A stretch of DNA of 64,000 nucleotides from Gemmatimonadota bacterium (GCA_022827345.1 JAJDTB010000030.1:115222-179221); one strand, 5' to 3'; numbered from the stretch's first letter, positions 54,934-64,000 are shown. Notes: generated from the letters alone by a model not told the origin. Program-made: numbers and translations.

Positions 54934-56016
54934 CTAGTCCATCGGCACCGTCGGCACGATATGATCACCGACCCGCTCGAAGATCTCGTCGAGGCTGGTG
55001 CCGGTGATCGTGAGCCCATGGTTCTTGAGACCCACCACGCAGCGATTCGGGTCTTCCGCCTCGCGGACGAGGTCGGCCACGGCCTGCCCCAGCTCCCTCG
55101 TGCCGCAGGGGTAGTTGAACTCCGTCGAAGGCACGCCGTTGATCCAGCCATGGACGTGCAGGATCGCACCGACACCGGGGTGTTCCCGGTAGATCATCCA
55201 GTGCTCGATCGCATCGACCGAGACGCGCTTCGGCACGACGCCCGGCGGGTGGGCCACAAGCATTCCGTTCCTGCCCGGGTCGTAATCCTTGACCATCAGG
55301 ATATGATGGCCGATATCCTGCAGGTTTGACTTGTCCACCCCGCTCGCGCTCATCCAGAACCAGTCGTCGTCGTAGCGCGCGGAAACGTTTCCGTAGCTCA
55401 GTCCTCCGATGCCGAAGAGCCGCTTCAGGTGCCGAAGGTCCCTCTCTCCGAGGTACTCCTTCACCGGAAACGGTGCCGGCAGGAGCTGCAGCCCCTCGAG
55501 CCGTTTTCCGGCGCGAAAGATCGATCTGCTGATTTCGTCGCCGTCCCAGAGGTCCTCCGGCAGGTCGGGCTCGAAGAAGTTGTCGATCACCAGGGTCGAG
55601 GAGGCCAGGGGTTCAATGCGCCGGTACACCTGGCGGAAATAGGCTTCCGGGTCCAGGTGCCCCGGCACGATGTAGTGGCCCTGCTCGGGAGTGACGAAGT
55701 GGGCGTTCGGAACGCGCCCGCCCGAGGGCACCAGGCCGACTGCGAGATTGGCCAGCGCGCGGAGCAGCGTGGGGTATCCCTGCGACATGTGTTCGGTGAA
55801 CGGCACCTCGAACTCGGTGATCGCGCAAACGAAGACGGCGTTGGCCTTTCGGCGCACGGGCCGGGGATGTCCCTTCGGAAAGAAGTTCAGGACAAGCTTG
55901 GATTCGTCGGCTTCCCCGGTATACCGGTGCCCCTCCGATTCCATAACCTTGCGCAGGCCCGCGGAGAACCAGCGGAAGGTTTCGTTGTCCGGTGTCCCGG
56001 CAAAGGTGAAGTGCAT
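54934..56016 (-). CDS. Class II aldolase/adducin-fold protein with extra N-terminal domain
   Basis: 360 residues from ATG 56016 (an ATG at 56067 would add 17). Residues about 1-190 form an unrecognised domain ([48 protein letters not shown]). Residues 190-360 are a class II aldolase-like domain: [60 protein letters not shown] with the HxH zinc ligands, and [21 protein letters not shown] with the third His. The substrate is unknown. Start uncertain; no good ribosome binding site at either ATG. Confidence 0.75.
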   Translation of the reverse strand: MHFTFAGTPDNETFRWFSAGLRKVMESEGHRYTGEADESKLVLNFFPKGHPRPVRRKANAVFVCAITEFEVPFTEHMSQGYPTLLRALANLAVGLVPSGGRVPNAHFVTPEQGHYIVPGHLDPEAYFRQVYRRIEPLASSTLVIDNFFEPDLPEDLWDGDEISRSIFRAGKRLEGLQLLPAPFPVKEYLGERDLRHLKRLFGIGGLSYGNVSARYDDDWFWMSASGVDKSNLQDIGHHILMVKDYDPGRNGMLVAHPPGVVPKRVSVDAIEHWMIYREHPGVGAILHVHGWINGVPSTEFNYPCGTRELGQAVADLVREAEDPNRCVVGLKNHGLTITGTSLDEIFERVGDHIVPTVPMD

Positions 56017-56071
56017 GGCCGATCGTTGTCCGTGAGTTGGTTCGCAGATCCGAAGCGTATACAACATCGGC

Positions 56072-56101
56072 TTCCCGCGCCAGTTGCCACGGTGCTACAT
56101 T
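56072..56101 (+). promoter_or_regulatory. Predicted promoter for the rpsF::rpsR - rplI genes
   Basis: TTCCCG, an 18-base spacer, then TACATT followed by TG (TACATTTG fits TAnnTTTG). The leader would be about 65 bases. Confidence 0.45.
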
Positions 56102-56117
56102 TGATGACCAACAGCCC

Positions 56118-56139
56118 GCTCCGTCCGGGACGGCGGAGC
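56118..56139 (+). promoter_or_regulatory. Leader hairpin upstream of the S6::S18 gene
   Basis: GCTCCG pairs with CGGAGC and, after one bulged T, CCG pairs with CGG around a GGA loop: nine base pairs. S6:S18 is known to bind a CCG-containing leader structure of rpsF in many bacteria; this hairpin is a candidate for the same kind of autogenous control (inference). Confidence 0.35.
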
Positions 56140-56174
56140 CCGTCATTCACTGCGGTCCGAGGGAGTTCCCGCGA

Positions 56175-56930
56175 ATGAGAGAATACGAAATCGTCTATAT
56201 CCTGGACTCCACGCTCGACCAGGATGCCGTCAACGCGAAGCTGGATGCGTTCCACGCCGCACTCGGCGGGGAGGTAACGACGCTCGACCACTGGGGAGTC
56301 CGGCAGCTCGCCTACCCGATTCAAAAATCCCAGACCGGCTACTACGTGATCGTCCACGTCACCGCCGATCCGACGGGGCTCCCCGAGTTCGAGCGTCTGG
56401 TCAAACTCGACGAAGAAACCATGCGTTACCTCGTGGTGCTCAACGAGGGCCAGCCGACGAGCGGCGCCTCGGTGCTTGCGGAACGCGCGCCTGTCGCCAT
56501 GGTGGCGGATGGCGAGGCGGATGGCGAGATGGCATCGGCCGCGACCGGGAGCGATGCTTCGGACGACCCGCCCGCCGTCGATGCGGACGCGGACGCGGCG
56601 CCGGAGGGCGAGGTGGCGGAGGAGGGCGAGGCGGCGGCGGAGGCCGGGGAGGGGCCGCAGGCCGACGAGGTGCCCAAGGCCGAGGAATCCTCGGGCCCGC
56701 CGGTGTTTACCGGGGCCAGGGGCCGCCGCCGGCGCCACGAGGGGCCGCCGATCGTGCTCCTCAACTACAAGGATGTCACCACCCTGTCCCGGTTCCTGAC
56801 GGAGCAGGGGAAGATCCTTCCGAAGCGGACCACCAAGGTTAGCGCACGCTTCCAGCGCCAGCTCGGCAGTGCCGTGAAGCGCGCCCGGCACCTCGCTCTT
56901 CTGCCCTACATCAGGGACCACGGCGCCTGA
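56175..56930 (+). CDS. rpsF: Fused ribosomal proteins bS6 and bS18
   Basis: 251 residues in one frame. Residues 1-93 are S6 ([47 protein letters not shown]). Residues 94-178 are a Glu/Asp/Ala/Gly-rich linker. Residues about 179-251 are S18 ([58 protein letters not shown]), without zinc Cys residues. S6 and S18 normally form a heterodimer on the small-subunit platform. No separate rpsR is found between rpsF and rplI, where it usually lies. Internal initiation at GTG 56703 could yield free S18, but its ribosome binding site is poor. Confidence 0.9.
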   Translation: MREYEIVYILDSTLDQDAVNAKLDAFHAALGGEVTTLDHWGVRQLAYPIQKSQTGYYVIVHVTADPTGLPEFERLVKLDEETMRYLVVLNEGQPTSGASVLAERAPVAMVADGEADGEMASAATGSDASDDPPAVDADADAAPEGEVAEEGEAAAEAGEGPQADEVPKAEESSGPPVFTGARGRRRRHEGPPIVLLNYKDVTTLSRFLTEQGKILPKRTTKVSARFQRQLGSAVKRARHLALLPYIRDHGA

Positions 56931-56957
56931 GCCGCAGCAACCCGAACGGAGCATCCG

Positions 56958-57413
56958 ATGAGACTGATACTGCGTGAAGCGGTCGCGCACCTTGGGAAGG
57001 CCGGCGACCTCGTCAACGTGAAACCCGGCTACGCCCGCAACTTCCTTATCCCCCACGGGCTTGCCTACCGCGCGACCGAAGCCAACGTCCGGCGCATCGA
57101 GGAAGAAGCGCGGATTCGCGAGGAGCAGACCAGGAGGGCCTATCTCGAAGCCAACCGGCGGGCGTCCATGCTCGAAGGGGTTACGCTCAACTTCACGGCG
57201 AGAGCGAGCGAGGAGGGAACCCTGTTCGGCTCCGTCAACGCGAAGGACATTCTCGAGCGCGCCATCGAGTCCGAGATCGGTTTCGATCTCGACAAGCGTT
57301 CGGTGCTTCTCGAAGAGCCGATCAAGAGCGTGGGCGAACACCTGGTCCCGATCCGGCTGCAGGCCGGTGTCGAAACCCGGGTGCGGGTGATCGTGGAGGC
57401 CGAAGCCGATTGA
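56958..57413 (+). CDS. rplI: Ribosomal protein bL9
   Basis: 151 residues. Two-domain large-subunit protein. LILREAVAHLGKAGDLVNVKPGYARNFLIPHGLAYRAT is the N-terminal rRNA-binding domain, then the long connecting helix and the C-terminal domain (GTLFGSVNAKDI, IKSVGEHLVPIRL). It follows the S6::S18 gene, as in the common rpsF-rpsR-rplI order. Confidence 0.97.
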   Translation: MRLILREAVAHLGKAGDLVNVKPGYARNFLIPHGLAYRATEANVRRIEEEARIREEQTRRAYLEANRRASMLEGVTLNFTARASEEGTLFGSVNAKDILERAIESEIGFDLDKRSVLLEEPIKSVGEHLVPIRLQAGVETRVRVIVEAEAD

Positions 57414-57480
57414 TCCCCGCCGGCGCGGCCGGGGCCGGCGCCCGCTCACAGACCCCCTCGCTGTCAGGAGGTCCTCCCTG

Positions 57481-57855
57481 GTGAACATTCAAGCCGACTT
57501 CGAGATGCCGCCGGAGGTACGCCGGGCGGTCGAATACGCGCTCGCCAGAAAGGCGATCGACGTCACCGTTCTGGACCTCCGCGCCCTGTCGAGCGCGACG
57601 GATTTCTTCGTCATCGCGACCGGCCGCTCCGACATCCACGTGCGTGCCGTCGCGGACCACGTGATCGACGCTGGCAAGCGCGACGGCAACCGGCCGGAGC
57701 ACATCGAGGGGCTCGACGAGGGCCGCTGGGTCCTGGTCGACTACATCGACCACGTCGTTCACATCTTCCATCCGGCGGTCCGCGAATTCTACCGCCTCGA
57801 AGTGCTGTGGGGCGACGCCCCGTCGGCCGTCTTCCGTGAGTCCGCGGTCCAGTGA
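57481..57855 (+). CDS. rsfS: Ribosomal silencing factor RsfS
   Basis: 124 residues. Binds ribosomal protein uL14 and blocks subunit joining when nutrients are low. KAIDVTVLDLRALSSATDFFVIATGRSDIHVRAVADHV and EGRWVLVDYIDHVVHIFHPAVREFYRLE are the family signature. GTG 57481 has AGGAGG 9 bases upstream. It overlaps smc by 4 bases (GTGA). Confidence 0.95.
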   Translation: MNIQADFEMPPEVRRAVEYALARKAIDVTVLDLRALSSATDFFVIATGRSDIHVRAVADHVIDAGKRDGNRPEHIEGLDEGRWVLVDYIDHVVHIFHPAVREFYRLEVLWGDAPSAVFRESAVQ

Positions 57856-60800
57856 AGCTGAAGTCGCTCCGGCTCCACGGCTTCAAGTCCTTCCCGGACG
57901 CCACGCGCGTGGAGTTCCACGACGGCATCACCGCGATCGTGGGGCCGAACGGGTGCGGCAAGTCGAACATAGGCGACGCGATTCGCTGGGTCCTCGGCGA
58001 GCAGAGGCCGACGGTCGTGCGCGGGGCGAAGATGGAAGAGGTGATCTTCCAGGGCACGGCCTCGCGGCGGCCGGTCAACCGCGGCTCGGTGTCGATGATC
58101 GTGACGAACGAGGACGGCGCGCTCGCGATCCCCTACGGCGAGGTGGAGATCGGCCGAGCGGTGTACCGGGACGGCGGCAGCGACTACCGGCTCAACCGCG
58201 CGGCCTGCCGGCTCCGCGACATCGTCGACCTGTGCCGCGATACCGGCCTCGGGGCGAACGCGTACTCGGTGATCGAGATCCGCATGATCGACGCGATCCT
58301 CTCGGGGCGGGCCGACGAGCGCCGCTCCCTCTTCGAGGAGGCCGCCGGGATCGGCAAGTACAAGGAGCGCCGGCGCGCGGCCATCCGGCGGCTCGAGACC
58401 TCCGAGGCGGATCTCCAGCGCATCGAAGACGTGATCGGCGAGGTGCGGACCATGGTTCGGTCGCTGGCGCGCCAGAAGGGCAAGGCGCAGCGCCACAGGG
58501 ACCTGCGCGAGCGGCGCCTGGCGGTCGAGGTCGCGGTTGTGCGCGCAGAGCTGGAGCAGCTGCGCGGTCGCCTCGCCGGGGTGGAGCGCGAACTGCAGTC
58601 GGATCGCGAGGAGTCGGCAGGGATGGCGGCGGCGCTGGCAACGGCGGCGGCCGCGCTGGAGCGGGTGCGCCTGGAGCGCGTCGAGGCCGAGAAGGCGCGG
58701 ACGGCCTGCGCCCGGCAGCTCGATGCGGTGGGGGGCGAACTGGCGCGCATCGAAACCGAGGTTGCGGTGGCCGGGGAGCGCCTTGCGAACGGCGAACGCC
58801 GCCTCGAGCAGATCGCCGGCGAACGAGAGACGCAGACTTCCGTGCAGGCCCGCTCCGAAGATGAAGTGGTCGTGCTCACGGATTCCAGAGATGAATGTAA
58901 GGTTTCCTTTACATTATTGCAAGTAAACCTTACAAAGCGAAGACAAGCTGCCGCCGAGGTCAGGGAGCGTCTCGACAACGCGCGAGGCGAGGCCCGCGAG
59001 CTCGAGGACCGGAGCCGCGGCATTGCGAGGACGATGGCGCGTCTGGAGGGCGACCGCGACAGCGCCCGTCTCCAGGTGCGCGAACTGCAGCGCAGGATCG
59101 AGCAGCTCTCGCTCGACGCCCGCCAGGGTGCGGGTGCGCTGCGCGAGGTCGAATCCCAGCGTGACCTGTTTGCCGACCGCCGGACGATTACGGCGCAATC
59201 CGCCGAAGACGCGTCGCGCGAGTTCGAAGCCAGCCGGCGGCGGCTGGACCTGGTCCGGGCGCGTCTGCGGGAGGTTCGCACCGAAGAGAGGCAGGCCGAA
59301 GCCCGGCTCTCGGCGCTCGAAGCGGAGAGCGCGGCGCTGCGTCGCGTGGCGGAGCGTGACGAGGGAGCCGGGTCGGTGGCGAAGGCCGCGCGCGAGACCT
59401 TGCCCGGCGCCGTCCGGGGCATGGTCTCGGACTTCGTCAGGGTCTCCGGACCCGTGGCCCGCGGCGTGGACGAGGTTCTCGGGCGGTTCGCCTCGGCGCT
59501 GGTCGTGGGCGGGAAGGACGATGTCGAGCGGATCGCGCGTTGGTATCACGGCACGGGCGACCGCGTGGCTGCAATCCTCCTTCTGCCGCTGGATGCGGTC
59601 CCGGAGCCTGGCGGCGCCCTCCCCGCGGGCGTTACGGCACTGGGAGAGGGGGCGCCGTGGGTAAGGGCGCTTCTCGGGGGCGCGGCTGCCTCGGCACGCG
59701 GATGGCGCGACTGCAGGGGCGCGGTGCATCTCTTCCCGGAGGCCGGCGCGGAGGGCCGTCTGGAGCGCAGGGGACGGATCGAAGCACTCGATGCCGAGAG
59801 CGAGCTCGCGCGCAGCAGTCTCGACGAGGCCCGGGCGAAGCGCCTCCACCTCGAGGAGGAACACGGCACCGGCGAGGGAGAGGCGGACGCGGCCTCCGAG
59901 CGTGTGCTTGCTGCACGTGACGACGCGCGCGCCGCCGAATCCGAGGCCGCCACCCAGAGTGACCGTCGCGCGCGGCTGGCGCGCCACCAGGAAGAGGTGT
60001 CGCGCCGGCTGGAGGGAGCCCGCGCAAGCCGGGAGGGTGCGCTTCAGCGGGCACGCACCGCCGAGGCGGAACGCGACCGTCTCCGGGAAGAGGAGGGGAC
60101 CCTGGCGGGCCGCATCGAGGATCGGCGCAGCGTGCTGGCCGCAGTGGAGGCGGAGTGGGAGCAGGCCCGTGAAGCCGAATCCGAAGCGACGATTCGGGCC
60201 GCGAGGCTGGAAAGCCGGCTCGAGCGGCTGGAAGGACAGCTGCAGGACGCCCGCACCGCTGTGGAGAGAGCCGCCGCCCGACTGGGCGACCTCGCGGTGG
60301 AGGAGTCCGCGCTCACGGTCGAGATGCAGCGGGTCCGGGCGGGCCGCGACGAGGGAGGGGATGCGCTCGAGGTGCTGTTCGGCAAGCGGGACGAGCTGCG
60401 CGGGTCCCTGTCGGAGCACGACCGGATGCTCGCGGGGGCCACCGAAGCCGTGGCGGACGCCGATCGGCGCATGGGCGACTTGCGGGCGACGGAGCGTCAG
60501 GCGGTGGGCCACAGGCACCAGCTCGAGTTGCGCGAGCAGGACATCCGCAACCGCGTGTCCCGGATCACCGAGCGCCTCGAGGCCGAGTGGGGCCGCCCGG
60601 CGGAGGTGCTGTTCGACGAGGCAGAGCCGATCGAGGGGGACCCGGAGCGCCTCCGGGACGAACTCGAGGACATCGTGCGCAGCCTGAGCCGCATCGGACC
60701 CGTCAACATGCTCGCCGTGGAGGAGCACGCCGAGGAGAGCGCGCGCCTGGAATTCCTGGTGCGCCAGCAGGAGGACCTGCTCGCTGCGAGAAACGATCTG

Positions 60801-61313
60801 CGGTCGGCGATACGCCGGATCAACACGACCGCCACCGAACTCTTCATGAACAGCTTCGAGGCGATCAACGAGAACTTCCGCTCGACCTTCCATCACCTCT
60901 TCAGCGGCGGGCAGGCGAAGCTGTGGCTTGCGGATCCGGAGAACCCTCTCGAATCGCCCATCGAGATCCACGCCGCGCCCAAGGGGAAGCGCACCCAGCG
61001 GATCGATCTTCTGTCGGGCGGCGAGCGGGCCCTGACCGCCCTGGCGCTCCTATTCGGCATCTACCTGGTGAAGCCCAGCCCCTTCTGCGTCCTCGACGAA
61101 GTGGACGCCCCGTTCGATGATTCCAACATCGGCCGGTTCATCCGGCTCCTGCAGGGCTTCAAGGCGCAGACCCAGTTCGTGGTGATCACGCACAACCCGC
61201 GCACCATCGAGGCGGCCGATTGGATCTACGGCGTCACGATGGAGGAGCCCGGGGTGTCCTCGATCGTGGGCGTCCGGCTCGAATCGCCGGCGGAAGTGGA
61301 AGCCGGCGCATGA
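57852..61313 (+). CDS. smc: Chromosome segregation ATPase SMC
   Basis: 1153 residues. Walker A GPNGCGKS at 31-38, a first coiled coil to about 500, the hinge (about 505-640: [36 protein letters not shown]), the returning coil, then [40 protein letters not shown] (signature and Walker B). GTG 57852 overlaps the rsfS stop. Residues 349-361 (bases 58896-58934) are encoded by an AT-rich palindrome and read [13 protein letters not shown], unlike the charged coil around them. No scpA or scpB is adjacent. Confidence 0.97.
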   Translation: MKLKSLRLHGFKSFPDATRVEFHDGITAIVGPNGCGKSNIGDAIRWVLGEQRPTVVRGAKMEEVIFQGTASRRPVNRGSVSMIVTNEDGALAIPYGEVEIGRAVYRDGGSDYRLNRAACRLRDIVDLCRDTGLGANAYSVIEIRMIDAILSGRADERRSLFEEAAGIGKYKERRRAAIRRLETSEADLQRIEDVIGEVRTMVRSLARQKGKAQRHRDLRERRLAVEVAVVRAELEQLRGRLAGVERELQSDREESAGMAAALATAAAALERVRLERVEAEKARTACARQLDAVGGELARIETEVAVAGERLANGERRLEQIAGERETQTSVQARSEDEVVVLTDSRDECKVSFTLLQVNLTKRRQAAAEVRERLDNARGEARELEDRSRGIARTMARLEGDRDSARLQVRELQRRIEQLSLDARQGAGALREVESQRDLFADRRTITAQSAEDASREFEASRRRLDLVRARLREVRTEERQAEARLSALEAESAALRRVAERDEGAGSVAKAARETLPGAVRGMVSDFVRVSGPVARGVDEVLGRFASALVVGGKDDVERIARWYHGTGDRVAAILLLPLDAVPEPGGALPAGVTALGEGAPWVRALLGGAAASARGWRDCRGAVHLFPEAGAEGRLERRGRIEALDAESELARSSLDEARAKRLHLEEEHGTGEGEADAASERVLAARDDARAAESEAATQSDRRARLARHQEEVSRRLEGARASREGALQRARTAEAERDRLREEEGTLAGRIEDRRSVLAAVEAEWEQAREAESEATIRAARLESRLERLEGQLQDARTAVERAAARLGDLAVEESALTVEMQRVRAGRDEGGDALEVLFGKRDELRGSLSEHDRMLAGATEAVADADRRMGDLRATERQAVGHRHQLELREQDIRNRVSRITERLEAEWGRPAEVLFDEAEPIEGDPERLRDELEDIVRSLSRIGPVNMLAVEEHAEESARLEFLVRQQEDLLAARNDLRSAIRRINTTATELFMNSFEAINENFRSTFHHLFSGGQAKLWLADPENPLESPIEIHAAPKGKRTQRIDLLSGGERALTALALLFGIYLVKPSPFCVLDEVDAPFDDSNIGRFIRLLQGFKAQTQFVVITHNPRTIEAADWIYGVTMEEPGVSSIVGVRLESPAEVEAGA
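58896..58934. repeat. AT-rich inverted repeat inserted in frame in smc
   Basis: Arms TGTAAGGTTT (58896-58905) and AAACCTTACA (58925-58934) are perfectly complementary, and after one mismatch three more pairs extend the stem, leaving an 11-base loop. Bases 58891-58940 contain 16 G or C of 50 in a very GC-rich gene. The length, 39 bases or 13 codons, keeps the frame. No matching copy was noticed elsewhere in the window. Confidence 0.8.
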
Positions 61314-62098
61314 CGGCGTCGCTCACCGTTATCGGTTCGGGCACGCTGGTTCCCTCGGCGGACCGGGGCTGTGCCTGCCACCTTGTGGAGCAGGACGATC
61401 TCACACTGCTCCTGGACGCGGGCCCCGGGGCGGTTCACGGGCTCGCGCGGCAGGGGAAGCCGTGGTGGAAGGTCAGTCACCTCGTCCTCACCCACTACCA
61501 CACCGACCACTTCGGCGACCTCCCCCACCTTCTCTTCGCGCTCAAGTGGGCGGCGCCCTCGGCCCGCACCGAGCCGCTGCGCATCGTGGGGCCTCCGGGG
61601 CTGTGCCGCCGTGCCGAGGCGCTGCGGGCCGCGCACGGCGACTTCATCGTCGAGCCGGGGTTCGCGGTCACCTACGAGGAGATCGCGCCGGACGGGACGT
61701 GGGCCGACAGCCGCGGCTCGGTCGAGCTGCGCTTTCACCCCACCCCGCATACCGCGAGCTCCGTCGCGGTCCGCGTCGAACTCGGGGGCTGCTCGGTGGG
61801 GTACACGGGCGACACCGGGCCGGAGCCCGGGCTCGGGAAGTTCTTTCGCGGAGTGGACGTCCTCGTCAGCGAATGCTCCCACCCCGACCCCTGCGAGGCG
61901 GCCGGCCATCTGTCCCCCGTCTCCGTGGCGGAGCTGGCGCGGCGGGCACGACCCGCGACGCTCGTCCTGACTCATCTCTATCCGCCCCTCGAGGCGGACT
62001 CGGTGCCGTCGCTGGTCGACGATGCCGGATACACCGGCCGGGTGGTGTGCGCCCGGGACGGACAGCGATTCACGCTGGGAAAGGCTTCACAGTGCTGA
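61310..62098 (+). CDS. Metallo-beta-lactamase-fold hydrolase (RNase Z / phosphodiesterase-like)
   Basis: 262 residues. The zinc motif HYHTDH (His62, His64, Asp66, His67) stands in [21 protein letters not shown]. Later ligands are in [34 protein letters not shown] and LVLTHLYPP. The order resembles RNase Z/ElaC-like or cyclic phosphodiesterase-like members, but the RNase Z exosite arm is absent. The ATG overlaps the smc stop; the end overlaps the DAHP synthase start by 7 bases. Confidence 0.87.
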   Translation: MTASLTVIGSGTLVPSADRGCACHLVEQDDLTLLLDAGPGAVHGLARQGKPWWKVSHLVLTHYHTDHFGDLPHLLFALKWAAPSARTEPLRIVGPPGLCRRAEALRAAHGDFIVEPGFAVTYEEIAPDGTWADSRGSVELRFHPTPHTASSVAVRVELGGCSVGYTGDTGPEPGLGKFFRGVDVLVSECSHPDPCEAAGHLSPVSVAELARRARPATLVLTHLYPPLEADSVPSLVDDAGYTGRVVCARDGQRFTLGKASQC

Positions 62099-63147
62099 TT
62101 GTCATGGATCACCGGGCGACGCCCGAGGAGATACAGGGGGTGGTCGACACCATCGCTTCGATGGGATACGGCGCCAAGCCCATGCCCGGACGCCAGCGAA
62201 CGGCGATCGGGCTCGTGGGCAACGACGGACGGGTGGAATCCGCCCGGCTGGCCGGCCTCCCGGGCGTGCGCGAACTGATCACGGTCAGCAAGCCGTACAA
62301 GCAGGTATCGCGGGAATGGCGCGACGAGGACACCCTGGTCGACCTCGGCAACGGGGCGGTGCTGGGCGGCCGCGACGTCGTCGTCATCGCCGGACCGTGC
62401 GCCGTCGAGGGAAGGGAGCAGATCCTGGACATCGCCGCGCGTGTGCGCGACGCGGGAGCGAGCGGGCTCCGGGGGGGCGCCTTCAAGCCTCGCACCTCCC
62501 CCTATTCCTTCCAGGGCCTGGGACCCAAGGGTCTTGAACTGCTCGCGGAGGCGCGCGAGGCGACCGGGCTCGCCATCGTGACCGAGGCGGTCGAACCGGA
62601 AGGGGTGGCGCTGGTCGCGGAATACGCCGACGTGATCCAGATCGGGGCGCGCAACATGCAGAACTACCCGCTGCTGAAGCGTGCGGGTCGGTCGGGCAGG
62701 CCGGTGTTGCTGAAGCGCGGGATGTCGGCGACCATCACCGAGATGCTCCTTGCGGCCGAGTACCTGCTCAGCGAGGGCAACTCCGACGTGATCCTGTGCG
62801 AGCGCGGGGTTCGCAGCTTCGATCAGCAGACCCGCAATCTGCTGGATCTCACGGCCATTCCCCTGGTGAAGTCGCTGACCCACCTGCCGATCATCGCCGA
62901 CCCGAGTCACGGAACCGGCGTGCGGGCCAAGGTTACGCCGATGGCCAGGGCGGCGGTGGCCGCGGGAGCCGACGGCCTGATCATCGAGGTGCACCCGAAT
63001 CCGCCCGAGGCGCTCTCGGACGGGGCCCAGAGCCTGTACCCGGAGCAGTTCGAGCAGCTGGTCCACCAGTGCGTGCCGATTGCCAACGCGATCGGCAGGT
63101 CGCTGGGGAGGGTGCCGGAGCCGGCGGGAGCAGCGGCGGCCGACTGA
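62092..63147 (+). CDS. aroF: 3-deoxy-7-phosphoheptulonate (DAHP) synthase, type I-beta
   Basis: 351 residues from GTG 62092. First step of the shikimate pathway. The N-terminal ferredoxin-like domain (about 1-70: [35 protein letters not shown]) is the regulatory module of this subclass. The barrel follows with [83 protein letters not shown] and [14 protein letters not shown]. Catalytic and metal residues all seem present. The C-terminus ends in a short Ala-rich tail. Confidence 0.95.
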   Translation: MLIVMDHRATPEEIQGVVDTIASMGYGAKPMPGRQRTAIGLVGNDGRVESARLAGLPGVRELITVSKPYKQVSREWRDEDTLVDLGNGAVLGGRDVVVIAGPCAVEGREQILDIAARVRDAGASGLRGGAFKPRTSPYSFQGLGPKGLELLAEAREATGLAIVTEAVEPEGVALVAEYADVIQIGARNMQNYPLLKRAGRSGRPVLLKRGMSATITEMLLAAEYLLSEGNSDVILCERGVRSFDQQTRNLLDLTAIPLVKSLTHLPIIADPSHGTGVRAKVTPMARAAVAAGADGLIIEVHPNPPEALSDGAQSLYPEQFEQLVHQCVPIANAIGRSLGRVPEPAGAAAAD

Positions 63148-63376
63148 TCCGGTCCCCGGCCCCGGCGGTGTCCTCGCCGTCGCCCCGTGGCCTGCGGGCG
63201 GTCGAAATCTGTCCCATCCAGCCATTGAGGCGGACAACTGAAATCCACTAACGTCCATGGGTGTCCATAGAGTTCCGTAACATCCGGTTTATCAATACGT
63301 TAGACACAGTATCGCCTACTCCCTTCGACCGGCTACGCCTCTTGCGATCCACTGCCATCCCGGCTACGATTAGGGA
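63148..63376. promoter_or_regulatory. Junction region between DAHP synthase and integrase
   Basis: 229 bases in which GC content falls after about 63225. It holds five 10-base-phased TCC repeats (63243-63285) and is where the left boundary of the integrated element should lie. No tRNA or tmRNA end was recognised as attachment site. Confidence 0.5.
63243..63285. repeat. 10-bp phased repeats upstream of the integrase
   Basis: TCC recurs at 63244, 63254, 63264, 63274 and 63283; two units are GTCCAT (63253-63258, 63263-63268) and two lie in TAAC-TCC contexts (TAACGTCC at 63249, TAACATCC at 63278). The helical phasing suggests a protein-binding array, for example integrase arm-type sites. Confidence 0.5.
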
Positions 63377-64000
63377 ATGAATAATGTTACCAGTTCCCGC
63401 ATCCAGCGCCGTCGAGGCAAGCCGAAGGGTCGCCATCCCCACAATCGGCTGTCCGTCCCCTTCGTGCGCTCCGCTCCGCCCGGAAGGCACTGCGACGGGA
63501 ACGGCCTGTACCTCTACGTCAAGAAGACCGGAACCCGCAGCTGGATCCAGAGGCTCGTCGTCCGGGGCCGCAAGCGCGAGATCGGTCTCGGCAGCGTCGG
63601 CCTCGACTCGCTGGCCGAGGCCCGCGAGCAGGCGCTGGCGAACCGGAAGCTGGCCCGCGCGGGCGGAGACCCGCTGGCCGAGAAGCGCCGGTCCCTCGGC
63701 GTTCCGACCTTCGCCGAGGCCGCCGGGCGCGTCATCGAGCAGAAGCGCGCCGGGTGGCGCAACCCGAAGACCGCGAGGCTGTGGACTCGCAAGCTGGAGA
63801 TGTACGCCTTCCCGCGCCTCGGCAACCTGCCGGTCTCCGAGATCACCAGCGGCGACGTCCTGGAGACGCTGTCCCCCATCTGGCACACAACGCCGAAGGT
63901 CGCCCGTGCCGTCCGCCGGCGCATCGGGGCCGTGCTGGAATGGGCTATCGCCATGGACTTCAGAACGGACAACCCGTGCGACCGGCTCCTGCCGGTGCTC
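63377..64000 (+). CDS. Tyrosine recombinase / P4-type phage integrase, 5' part
   Basis: 208 residues to the window end, frame open; the catalytic domain lies outside. After a basic lead (MNNVTSSRIQRRRGKPKGRH), residues about 37-100 are the DUF4102-type arm DNA-binding domain (HCDGNGLYLYVKKTGTRSW, KREIGLGSVGLDSLAEARE, ARAGGDPLAEKR). Residues 108-205 are the SAM-like core-binding domain (TFAEAAGRVIEQKRAGWRN, LGNLPVSEITSGDVLETL, RRRIGAVLEWAI). Such integrases drive genomic islands and P4-like prophages, often inserting at tRNA genes; no tRNA is seen here. It marks the start of an accessory element continuing to the right. Confidence 0.9.
   Translation, partial: MNNVTSSRIQRRRGKPKGRHPHNRLSVPFVRSAPPGRHCDGNGLYLYVKKTGTRSWIQRLVVRGRKREIGLGSVGLDSLAEAREQALANRKLARAGGDPLAEKRRSLGVPTFAEAAGRVIEQKRAGWRNPKTARLWTRKLEMYAFPRLGNLPVSEITSGDVLETLSPIWHTTPKVARAVRRRIGAVLEWAIAMDFRTDNPCDRLLPVL

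Noticed and set aside
57419..57443. GCCGGCGC repeats between rplI and rsfS as a terminator
   Set aside because: The repeat is a by-product of extreme GC, has no T-run, and rsfS probably shares the transcript.
58896..58934. XerCD dif site or ParB parS site in smc
   Set aside because: The arms do not match the dif consensus or TGTTTCACGTGAAACA.
63248..63972. Leftward frames at the right edge
   Set aside because: Antisense of the integrase, whose plus-strand frame is open to the window end with clear arm and core domains.

Overview
The window looks like a chromosomal segment of a free-living, GC-rich, Gram-negative bacterium, most likely Gemmatimonadota or a close relative (inference). The reasons are the very high GC content, dense co-directional operons with stop/start overlaps of the NTGA type, many GTG and TTG starts, a full System I cytochrome c maturation operon with a cysteine-type CcmE, toast-rack and polymer-forming envelope proteins under an ECF sigma factor, and -10 elements that often read TACCTT, TACATT or TATCTT. 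Almost everything is core metabolism or information processing. Only the last 0.8 kb looks like the start of a mobile element.

Layout. 1-3.1 kb: a proline-catabolic P5C dehydrogenase (cut by the window edge) divergent from a NifU-like/Mrp iron-sulfur pair. 3.2-7.5 kb, minus strand: a small membrane protein, then an ECF sigma factor, anti-sigma factor, polymer-forming membrane protein and toast-rack protein in one operon. 7.8-8.5 kb: a UbiE/MenG methyltransferase. 8.5-16.4 kb, minus strand: trans-sulfuration enzyme, M48 peptidase, purD, YbjQ-like protein, mutM and a pair of M16 peptidases (one active-site-positive, one without the zinc motif). 16.5-22.4 kb: glmM, glmS, dtd, maf, glpK. 22.5-27.8 kb: ccmE-ccmF-(CcmI-like zinc ribbon)-ccmA-ccmB-ccmC-ccmD, followed by a secreted protein. 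29.2-33.6 kb, minus strand: a disulfide oxidoreductase, a VTT::DUF547 fusion and a double glycosyltransferase fusion. 33.9-47.2 kb: recA, alaS, a PHP phosphatase, a sugar isomerase, an SDR, cca, rarA, hflX, pdxJ, a flippase-like protein, ispE and tRNA-Gln. 47.2-57.9 kb: an uncharacterised pair, prs, rplY, pth, membrane pyrophosphatase, M20 peptidase, class II aldolase-like protein, a fused S6::S18 ribosomal protein, rplI and rsfS. 57.9-63.1 kb: smc, a metallo-beta-lactamase-fold hydrolase and DAHP synthase. 63.2-64 kb: phased repeats and the 5' part of a P4-type integrase.

The most unusual items are the in-frame fusion of ribosomal proteins S6 and S18 through a long acidic linker (with a hairpin in its leader), an AT-rich near-perfect palindrome inserted in frame in the smc coiled coil, an hflX that can only start on a non-canonical codon, an ispE that reads into the tRNA-Gln gene, the 29-33.6 kb fusion-protein operon, and the 10-bp-phased repeats in front of the integrase. 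No CRISPR array, rRNA operon, complete insertion sequence or recognisable defence system was seen. All functional calls rest on motif recognition in the translated sequence; no database search was run.
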